Source of the DNA: Fimbriimonadaceae bacterium
GTDB lineage: Bacteria; Armatimonadota; Fimbriimonadia; Fimbriimonadales; Fimbriimonadaceae
Direction: 5' to 3'
DNA: 5,095 nucleotides
NCBI GenBank assembly: GCA_014380605.1
Contig: JACMJO010000508.1
Location: 1 to 5,095 of the forward strand
The notes under the pieces: model-generated
Seen by the model: only the letters and a program-made list of their open reading frames with translations
Databases searched by the model: none
What the model was told of the DNA's origin: nothing
In this document: positions 1-4,600 of the stretch, in pieces
Position numbering within the stretch: the first letter of the stretch is position 1
How the letters are laid out: each line of letters starts with the position of its first letter
Position numbers and translations under genes: made by a program

Positions 1-683
1 ATCTCTGGATCGACATTGGCGCAACCTCGCGAGAGGAAGTTCTGCAAGCGGGGATCGTCCTAGGCGACGTCGTAACCTTTCAATACGAATTTCAACAACT
101 TCTGGGCGACCGTGCAACGGCGAGAGGCTTCGACAACAAGATGGGCTCGATGATCGTTGCCGAGGCCTTGCGGATGTTGAAGGAGGAAGGCGGCCTGGAC
201 TCAGGAGTAGGCGTCTATGCGGTTGCCACGGTGCAAGAAGAGATCGGTCTGAGGGGCGCAAGGACCTCCAGCTACGCTCTTGCGCCTCAATCTGGCCTCG
301 CCGTCGATGTGAACCATGCAATCGACTATCCGACCGTCTCTAAAACTCGGTACGGCCAACTCGACACAGGTAAGGGTCCGTCGGTCATGCGAGGAGCGAA
401 TGCCAACCCCATCGTCTTCCGCATGATCTGCGAGGCTTGCGAGGAAGCGGAGATTCCTTACCAAGTGGATGTTACGGCGGGAGGAACGGGTACGGACGGC
501 AACGCGATGCAGCTCAACCAAAGCGGCATGGCGGTCGGAATCGTAGGTGTGCCTCTCCGCTATATGCACACGCCCTGCGAGCTTCTTTCCTTGACCGATG
601 TCGAGAACTGCTCCAAGCTCATGGCGGCCTACTGCCGAAAAGTGCGGCCTGATACCGACTTCACGCCGAGATTAGGGCGTTAG
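1..683 (+). CDS. M42 family metallopeptidase (glutamyl aminopeptidase / FrvX-like), C-terminal part, 5' end outside window
   Basis: The frame is open from base 3 and ends at TAG 681-683, giving 226 residues. M42 enzymes are usually about 350 residues, so roughly 120 N-terminal residues, including the first metal-binding His, lie left of the window. Seen in the sequence: the family-typical LWIDIGATSREEV near the start; the FDNKMG motif with the bridging metal Asp (codon 132-134); VQEEIGLRGA with the adjacent catalytic-base and metal-ligand Glu pair (237-242); AVDVNH with a metal Asp (306-308); GTDGNA; and YMHTP with the last metal His (567-569). All expected C-terminal ligands are present, so the enzyme looks intact. 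From the family: these are cytoplasmic di-metal aminopeptidases, often large oligomers, that remove N-terminal residues from peptides. An internal ATG at 141 falls after the first conserved motifs and is not the real start. Substrate preference cannot be read from this part. Confidence 0.93.
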   Translation, partial: LWIDIGATSREEVLQAGIVLGDVVTFQYEFQQLLGDRATARGFDNKMGSMIVAEALRMLKEEGGLDSGVGVYAVATVQEEIGLRGARTSSYALAPQSGLAVDVNHAIDYPTVSKTRYGQLDTGKGPSVMRGANANPIVFRMICEACEEAEIPYQVDVTAGGTGTDGNAMQLNQSGMAVGIVGVPLRYMHTPCELLSLTDVENCSKLMAAYCRKVRPDTDFTPRLGR

Positions 684-742
684 AATTGGTTAGGGTTTGT
701 TCGGCCCAACCAGCCCTAACCAATCCGAACAAACCCTAACGC
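677..742. repeat. Composite inverted repeat between the M42 gene and the first DUF1080 gene
   Basis: A perfect 16-base inverted repeat pairs 689-704 (GTTAGGGTTTGTTCGG) with 725-740. An overlapping 11-base repeat pairs 685-695 (ATTGGTTAGGG) with 714-724. A third pairing of 7 bases joins 677-683, over the stop codon, with 736-742. The pairings have different centres and share bases, so they are mutually exclusive folds. Read on the minus strand, the right half is a 20-base unit followed by 7 bases of a second copy. TTAGGG occurs at 672-677 and 690-695 on plus and at 714-719 and 734-739 on minus. No T-run follows on either strand, so it is not a standard intrinsic terminator, though a stop-codon-proximal hairpin could still end or protect the upstream mRNA. 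The right arm lies where the -35 region of the next gene would be, so an operator is also possible. Confidence 0.85.
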
Positions 743-756
743 ACCTAGAGGCCTGC

Positions 757-767
757 TAACATGACTT
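757..767 (+). promoter_or_regulatory. Candidate -10 element (TAACAT) for a leaderless transcript of the first DUF1080 gene
   Basis: TAACAT at 757-762 fits the TANNNT -10 pattern and ends 5 bases before the ATG at 768, so transcription would start at or next to the start codon. The only purine-rich stretch upstream, AGAGG at 747-751, is 16 bases from the ATG, too far for a normal ribosome binding site. No TTGACA-like -35 is visible; the expected place (about 734-739) is inside the inverted repeat. The same arrangement precedes the paralogous gene, which strengthens the call. This is inference from sequence position only. Confidence 0.4.
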
Positions 768-1553
768 ATGCGCCGATTCCCTCTCGTCGTTGGCCCGATC
801 CTCTTTGCCGCCGGGCTTGGCCTAGCCGGATTTCAGCATCACCAATCCGAACAGGGCTGGGTTAGGATCTTCGACGGCAAGACCCTCAATGGCTGGACTC
901 CGAAGATCACCGGATACAAGCTGGGGGACAACTTCGCTAACACTTTCCGAGTGAAGGATGGCTCAATCCAGATCAACTACGATGGCTACGGGCCGACCTT
1001 CAAGAACCGATGGGGCTATCTCTTTTACAAGTCCCCCCTTTCCAACTACAAGCTGCGCCTCGAGTACCGATTCACCGGCGAGCAGATGCCCGACGCCCCA
1101 GGATGGGCTTGGCGAAACAGTGGCGTCATGATCCACAGCCAGCCGCCGGAAAGCCTGACCGTTGACCAGGACTGGCTCGTCTCCGCTGAAGTCCAACTCC
1201 TCGGCGGGCCCGAAACCGGCGAGCGCCACACCGGTAACCTTTGCACCCCAGGAATAAACGTGGTGATGGATGGCAAGCTGGTCACCCAGCACTGCATTGA
1301 TTCCAATTCACCTACCTACCGCGGCGACCAATGGGTCAGGATGGAGATCGAAGTCCATGGCCACGGTAAGATCATCCATCGGATCAATGGCAAGGAAGTG
1401 ATCAGCTACTCGCAGGTTCAATACGACGCCAAGGACGCCTGGGCGCGGAAGCTGATCAAGTACTTCAACCTGGAAATCTCGGGGGGCTCGATCTCCCTTC
1501 AATCAGAAAGCCATCCGGTTGATTTCAGGAATATTGAAATCAAGCCGATGTAG
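768..1553 (+). CDS. Secreted DUF1080 (3-keto-disaccharide hydrolase domain) protein, copy 1
   Basis: 261 residues. An Arg-containing n-region (MRR) and a hydrophobic stretch to about residue 20, ending LGLA before GF, form a Sec signal peptide. There is no lipobox Cys, so it should be periplasmic or secreted and not a lipoprotein. The rest is one DUF1080 domain (PF06439, concanavalin-like beta sandwich). The opening GWVRIFDGKTLNGW (30-43) is the family hallmark, followed by FRVKDG (60-65), a central NSGVMIH (117-123) with SAEVQLLGG (139-147), INGKEVISYS (206-215) and the closing SISLQSESHPVDFRNIEIK (241-259). Two Cys (159, 176) are kept in the paralogue and could form a disulfide. The family includes enzymes that hydrolyse 3-keto-glycosides made by sugar oxidoreductases, but many members are untested. 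The ATG at 768 is chosen because it begins the same MRR-x-PLV peptide as the downstream copy; an ATG at 761 is in another frame. Confidence 0.88.
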   Translation: MRRFPLVVGPILFAAGLGLAGFQHHQSEQGWVRIFDGKTLNGWTPKITGYKLGDNFANTFRVKDGSIQINYDGYGPTFKNRWGYLFYKSPLSNYKLRLEYRFTGEQMPDAPGWAWRNSGVMIHSQPPESLTVDQDWLVSAEVQLLGGPETGERHTGNLCTPGINVVMDGKLVTQHCIDSNSPTYRGDQWVRMEIEVHGHGKIIHRINGKEVISYSQVQYDAKDAWARKLIKYFNLEISGGSISLQSESHPVDFRNIEIKPM

Positions 1554-1558
1554 ACCGC

Positions 1559-1603
1559 ACGTGGGCGAGCTGAGGCAAAAAAAACGCTCGTGTAGTCCCA
1601 CGT
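1559..1603. repeat. Imperfect inverted repeat in the spacer between the DUF1080 copies
   Basis: ACGTGGG (1559-1565) pairs with CCCACGT (1597-1603), and next to it CGAGC (1566-1570) pairs with GCTCG (1586-1590), leaving a 6-base bulge on the right side. The loop holds a run of eight A (1577-1584), which on the minus strand would read as a T-run inside the loop and not after the stem. It is not a convincing terminator for either strand. It lies directly upstream of the candidate -10 of the second copy, so it could be a regulatory site or chance. Confidence 0.4.
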
Positions 1604-1605
1604 TG

Positions 1606-1617
1606 TATCATCTGGCC
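1606..1617 (+). promoter_or_regulatory. Candidate -10 element (TATCAT) for a leaderless transcript of the second DUF1080 gene
   Basis: TATCAT at 1606-1611 ends 6 bases before the ATG at 1618. No Shine-Dalgarno-like purine stretch lies in the 15 bases before that ATG (TTGTATCATCTGGCC). The layout repeats that of the upstream paralogue (TAACAT, 5 bases, ATG), suggesting that each copy has its own promoter and starts its mRNA at the start codon. No clear -35 is visible. A positional inference that needs mapped transcript starts. Confidence 0.4.
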
Positions 1618-2400
1618 ATGCGCCGACTTCCTCTCGTCTTTGGCCCGATCCTCTTTGCCGCCGGTCTCGGTTTGGCTGGATTCGAACATCACCAATCCGA
1701 GCAGGGATGGATCAAGCTTTTCAACGGCAAAGATCTTAAGGGCTGGACTCCCAAAATCAAAGGCTATGCATTAGGCGAGAACTTCGGCAACACCTTTCGG
1801 GTCAAGGACGGCGTCATTCAGGTTGGCTATGAGGCATACGACAAGTTCGATGGTCGATTCGGCCACCTCTATCACGAGACCCCGAGATCGAACTACATCT
1901 TTCGGATGGAATACCGGTTCACCGGCGAGCAAGCCAAAGAAGGGCCCGGCTGGGCTTGGCGCAACAGCGGCGTGATGATCCACGGGCAGACCCCGGAATC
2001 GATCGGCAAGGATCAGGATTTCCCGGTCTCTGCAGAAGTCCAGATTCTCGGCGGCGGACCTAGCGGCGAGCGTCACACCGGCAATCTCTGCACCCCTGGA
2101 ACAAACGTCGTGATGAACGGAAAAATCCTAACCCAGCACTGCACGGAATCCAATTCAGAAACCTATCGCGGCGACCAGTGGGTGAAGCTGGAAATCGAAG
2201 TCCATGGAAACGGCAAAGTGATCCATCGCATCAACGGCAAAGAGGTCATCACTTATTCGGAGATTCAATACGATCCCAACGATGCCGATGCGAAGAAGCT
2301 GATCAAGAACGACAAGCTCGCGATCTCCGGAGGCTCAATCTCCCTGCAATCAGAAAGCCACCCGGTCGAGTTCAGAAACATCGAAATCAAGCCGTTGTAA
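1618..2400 (+). CDS. Secreted DUF1080 (3-keto-disaccharide hydrolase domain) protein, copy 2
   Basis: 260 residues, a tandem paralogue of the gene just upstream: hand alignment gives about 189 identical of 260 aligned positions with a single one-residue gap (around residue 75). The signal peptide (MRRLPLVFGPILFAAGLGLA) is nearly identical. The most conserved parts are the signal peptide, the central NSGVMIH segment, GERHTGNLCTPG, IHRINGKEVI and the C-terminal SISLQSESHPV-FRNIEIKP; the least conserved is residues 70-100. Both Cys are kept (158, 175). The frame is open upstream to an ATG at 1519, but that would add 33 residues lying inside the 3' end of the preceding gene and before a good signal peptide, so 1618 is preferred. 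Function is as for copy 1: probably an exported enzyme acting on 3-keto sugars or related glycosides. Divergence concentrated in one segment suggests the copies may prefer different substrates, which is inference. Confidence 0.88.
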   Translation: MRRLPLVFGPILFAAGLGLAGFEHHQSEQGWIKLFNGKDLKGWTPKIKGYALGENFGNTFRVKDGVIQVGYEAYDKFDGRFGHLYHETPRSNYIFRMEYRFTGEQAKEGPGWAWRNSGVMIHGQTPESIGKDQDFPVSAEVQILGGGPSGERHTGNLCTPGTNVVMNGKILTQHCTESNSETYRGDQWVKLEIEVHGNGKVIHRINGKEVITYSEIQYDPNDADAKKLIKNDKLAISGGSISLQSESHPVEFRNIEIKPL

Positions 2401-2408
2401 GCTGCGCC

Positions 2409-2543
2409 TTGAGGCGGTACGGCATTGCGGTGTTACGCTGTTTCGGTTTTGCGGCAGTTGCGTTTTTTATCGGTGGTTGCGGAATCTTAGGTGCAAACTT
2501 CGGTAAAACGCAACCGGTATCAGGTTCAAATTTTCGTAGCTAG
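2409..2543 (+). CDS. Doubtful small ORF with a lipoprotein-like signal (44 codons, TTG start)
   Basis: From TTG 2409 to TAG 2541-2543 the frame encodes MRR, a hydrophobic stretch (FGFAAVAFFIG, residues 12-22) and GGCGILG with a Cys at 24 in loose lipobox context (I-G-G-C). A mature tail of about 20 residues follows (ANFGKTQPVSGSNFRS). This resembles a small lipoprotein or entericidin-like peptide. TAAGCT at 2398-2403, overlapping the stop of the preceding gene, sits 5 bases before the TTG, the same TANNNT spacing seen before the two DUF1080 genes. Against it: a TTG start without a Shine-Dalgarno is weak, and an ORF this short occurs easily by chance. A GTG at 2430 is an alternative start but leaves the signal too short. 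It could also be the broken 5' end of a former lipoprotein gene. Confidence 0.22.
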   Translation: MRRYGIAVLRCFGFAAVAFFIGGCGILGANFGKTQPVSGSNFRS

Positions 2544-2914
2544 CCCAGGTTCAATTGAAGCGGTTTTTTTGTCCGTGTCTAGCTGCAAGTCGCCACATGG
2601 TTTGACTTTTCGGTTCGCGGCTGGATATCACGAGGCCACGTTGGCATGGTCGGATGGGGCCGGGGCGGACAGGTCGATTAGTGGGTTTTGCGGTCGCATA
2701 CCTAATAAGCGCGGAAACGGCGTTTTGTCAACCATCTCCAGTAAAGATTGGGTCCATTTTGAGACGTTTCATCCAGTGGCGTGGCGTGCCCGGTGGCGAT
2801 GATCGTCCTGAGGCAGCGGAAAAGCCACTATTTGGGCCGAAGCATTTTTTCCGCTAGTAACAAGCATGTTCGGGATTAACGTCATGTCTATTTGGGCAAA
2901 CCATTAGTTAGCCA

Positions 2915-2943
2915 TTAGCTACGACTTCTCACCCTGCTATTCT
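2915..2943 (+). promoter_or_regulatory. Weak candidate promoter for the PEP-CTERM gene pair
   Basis: TATTCT at 2938-2943 is preceded by TGC (2935-2937), an extended -10 pattern. TTAGCT at 2915-2920 lies 17 bases upstream but matches TTGACA at only three positions. Transcription would begin near 2950, giving a leader of about 70 bases before the ATG at 3022. Low confidence; the region has other AT-rich hexamers. Confidence 0.2.
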
Positions 2944-3007
2944 TGCGTGATTGTCACCCCCCGACAGGTCGTCCCGATGTAGCATCAGACGGTTGCATCC
3001 GTGCTTT

Positions 3008-3013
3008 GAGGAG
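3008..3013 (+). promoter_or_regulatory. Shine-Dalgarno GAGGAG of the first PEP-CTERM gene
   Basis: GAGGAG lies 8 bases before the ATG at 3022, which is ideal spacing and fixes that start. It contrasts with the DUF1080 genes upstream, which lack any such site, so this genome appears to use both SD-led and probably leaderless initiation. Confidence 0.8.
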
Positions 3014-3021
3014 ACGCTTTT

Positions 3022-3702
3022 ATGAAGATCAAAACCCTTTTTGGAGGAATGGCGCTACTGCTGTTCAGTGCCCCGACATACGCGACGATCCTGACGTTCG
3101 ATATCTCGGGCATCTCAAATGGTCAAAACATGAACCAGGGCTACGGAGACGCCGTTACGGCGACGACAATGGGCTCGTTTACGTACGGAGTCGGAGCGGA
3201 GGGATTCACTCCAAATGTCCTAGCGGCCTACGGAAACAACGACCCCTCGCTGTGGACCACTGGCTATGGCAATCTCGCCAACATCTTTTACGAGAACCAA
3301 GATAACTCGGGGATCCTGACCCTTACTCTGACCGCAGGTGCAGGCTGGAATGCCGTGTTGTACGGATTTGACTTGGGCGCCTTCTCCGCCGTATTTAACG
3401 GCGATCCGACTGTTCAGAGTATTACGGTAACGGACGGCGGCGCAAACACCTTTTTCTCCCTTGCGAATGGCACAGTATCCGAAACCACACGCACTTCGTT
3501 TGACTTTTCAGCAAACCCGATAACCGCAAGCACATTAGTAATCACCGTCGATGCCCGTAACTTGGGCGGACTCAACGACGATATCGGTATCGATAATGTC
3601 CGATTTGGACAAGCCCAACCTGTCCCCGAGCCGGCGACCATGGCCGCGCTCGGACTCGGTTTGCTCGCGGTTGTGAGACGAAGGAACGGAAAGAGCAAGT
3701 GA
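3022..3702 (+). CDS. PEP-CTERM sorting domain protein A (secreted, beta-sandwich-like)
   Basis: 226 residues. Residues 1-21 are a Sec signal peptide (MKIKTLF, then GGMALLLFSAP, cleavage after TYA). The body (22-198) is rich in Gly, Thr, Asn and Asp with alternating hydrophobics, as in an extracellular beta-sandwich, and ends in IGIDNVRFG (188-196), a common strand before the sorting tail in such proteins. The tail is VPEPAT (201-206), a hydrophobic segment MAALGLGLLAVV (207-218) and a basic end RRRNGKSK. In known PEP-CTERM systems an exosortase recognises this tail in the inner membrane and processes the protein for export or surface display, often with exopolysaccharide; no exosortase is encoded here. 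There is no Cys and no catalytic motif I can name. Start chosen by the GAGGAG site. The next gene overlaps its stop by 4 bases, so the two are very likely one operon. Specific function unknown. Confidence 0.88.
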   Translation: MKIKTLFGGMALLLFSAPTYATILTFDISGISNGQNMNQGYGDAVTATTMGSFTYGVGAEGFTPNVLAAYGNNDPSLWTTGYGNLANIFYENQDNSGILTLTLTAGAGWNAVLYGFDLGAFSAVFNGDPTVQSITVTDGGANTFFSLANGTVSETTRTSFDFSANPITASTLVITVDARNLGGLNDDIGIDNVRFGQAQPVPEPATMAALGLGLLAVVRRRNGKSK

Positions 3703-4580
3703 AAAACACTCGAATCTCACTCGCCATCTTTGCGGTGGCGGCGTGCCTTGGCCACACCACTCTTGCCGCCCCGACGCTCCATTCCTTGGCCCACCTCGGC
3801 ACGTCGCATGACCTTCTCTGGCCAACCTCCAACAGTTTTGCCAGCGCATTCGATCCCAGTGGAGGTTACGTCCAAACGTCCGGCAGCGAGGAGATTGTAG
3901 GTCCGGATCGGAACGGGGATGAGCGAACCACAACCTACGGAGGGTTCGCCTCCGCCAACGCCAGCTATGGCATGCTGAAAACGTCCATCTCGGCTTCCTT
4001 AACGAACACGTTCTACAACACGGCTAACGCGGCAAACGACATTCCGCACATATATGTTGGGGCTGGACAGGCCACGTTTACGGATACATTGCGCTTTGTG
4101 GGTTCATTCCTTCTCCCGACCTTTAAGGTCCGATACACCTACTTCGTGCACGGCGACGTGACGGGTGAGGCATATGGAGCCTTGTCCGTTAAGATCGGAA
4201 CGAACAACTCGGAGACACTCTTTGTGAACAGCGATGATGGCCCGCTCATCGCGCAGTACTTCACCACGACAACCTACGAGCTAAATCCAATGCTCAGTCA
4301 CGATCTGAGGACTAACTTCCTTGCCGGATTTCAGGAGGACACGAAGTTTTTGGCAGACGGATCGGACCTATCTGGCAGCGCCGACTTCTCAAGCACGATC
4401 ACGATGACAAGCATCGAGATGTTCGATGAGAACAACAACCCGTTCTATGACTTCACCATCGTGGCAGACTCAGGGACAATCTATCCCGCGCACAATGCCG
4501 TGCCGGAACCTGCAACGATCATTGCCACAGGGTTTGGGTTGCTGGTCTGCTTGCGCCGTCGTAAGCAGAGGCGGGGCTAG
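3699..4580 (+). CDS. PEP-CTERM sorting domain protein B (secreted, function unknown)
   Basis: 293 residues, starting at a GTG whose GTGA overlaps the TGA of protein A, a layout typical of translational coupling; GGAAAG at 3688-3693 may serve as ribosome binding site. Residues 1-23 are a Sec signal peptide (MKNTRISLAIFAVAA..., cleavage near TLA). The body has no sequence likeness to protein A beyond the tail. Its last part, with ADFSSTITMTSIEMFDENNNP (228-248) and DSGTIYP (257-263), resembles the terminal strand region seen in many PEP-CTERM proteins. The tail is VPEPAT (268-273), a hydrophobic segment IIATGFGLLVCL (274-285) with a Cys inside, and RRRKQRRG. An exported or surface-anchored structural protein is the likely role; no enzyme motif is visible. 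Its stop is only 20 bases from that of the convergent gene, with no terminator hairpin seen between them. Confidence 0.85.
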   Translation: MKNTRISLAIFAVAACLGHTTLAAPTLHSLAHLGTSHDLLWPTSNSFASAFDPSGGYVQTSGSEEIVGPDRNGDERTTTYGGFASANASYGMLKTSISASLTNTFYNTANAANDIPHIYVGAGQATFTDTLRFVGSFLLPTFKVRYTYFVHGDVTGEAYGALSVKIGTNNSETLFVNSDDGPLIAQYFTTTTYELNPMLSHDLRTNFLAGFQEDTKFLADGSDLSGSADFSSTITMTSIEMFDENNNPFYDFTIVADSGTIYPAHNAVPEPATIIATGFGLLVCLRRRKQRRG

Positions 4581-4600
4581 TTCGAGAGAAGGGCGAGGCT

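Larger units (their letters stand above)
2401..3021. other. Long intergenic region without a convincing gene
   Basis: About 620 bases separate the second DUF1080 gene from the first PEP-CTERM gene. Apart from the doubtful ORF at 2409-2543, I see no protein that resembles a family, on either strand. The plus strand is rich in G and T near the start, with TTGCGG repeated at about 2425, 2449, 2478 and 2688. Short direct repeats are CAGGTTCAA (2521-2529 and 2546-2554), CTATTTGGGC (2828-2837 and 2888-2897) and CCATTAG (2901-2907 and 2912-2918). GGTTGCG (2475-2481) and CGCAACC (2509-2515) form a 7-base inverted repeat with a long loop. A T-run at 2564-2570 may mark a transcript end but has no strong stem before it. 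The region may hold the promoter and leader of the PEP-CTERM pair, decayed coding sequence or an unrecognised RNA. Confidence 0.6.

Noticed and set aside
689..740. Integron attC-like site (GTTAGGG ... CCCTAAC ends)
   Set aside because: The seventh base breaks the GTTRRRY/RYYYAAC pattern, and the ends are in the opposite order to that expected of an attC site (RYYYAAC first, GTTRRRY last). There is no integrase or cassette array nearby.
1519..1617. Upstream ATG extending DUF1080 copy 2 by 33 residues
   Set aside because: It begins inside the preceding gene and would place a polar extension before a complete signal peptide that matches the paralogue's N-terminus.
2177..2408. Frame running from inside DUF1080 copy 2 into the small lipoprotein-like ORF
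   Set aside because: The part within 2178-2400 is a shadow of the DUF1080 gene; only the part after TTG 2409 has a plausible N-terminal signal.
2546..2571. Intrinsic terminator after the DUF1080 pair, from the T-run at 2564-2570
   Set aside because: The only nearby palindrome is TTCAATTGAA, which would give a 3-base AT-rich stem, four bases away from the T-run; too weak to call.
2654..2857. 67-codon ORF with a hydrophobic stretch resembling a signal peptide
   Set aside because: No Shine-Dalgarno at the ATG, charged and irregular composition after the hydrophobic part, and no family likeness; best seen as a chance ORF in the intergenic region.
2888..2930. c-di-GMP (GEMM) riboswitch, from GGGCAAACC at 2894-2902
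   Set aside because: The rest of the conserved core (GAAA tetraloop receptor part and ACGCAAAGCC) does not follow, so the 9-base match is probably chance.
2943..3305. 120-codon ORF overlapping the start of PEP-CTERM protein A
   Set aside because: It runs in another frame through a gene with a clear signal peptide and Shine-Dalgarno, and its product is low-complexity and Arg-rich, typical of a shadow frame.
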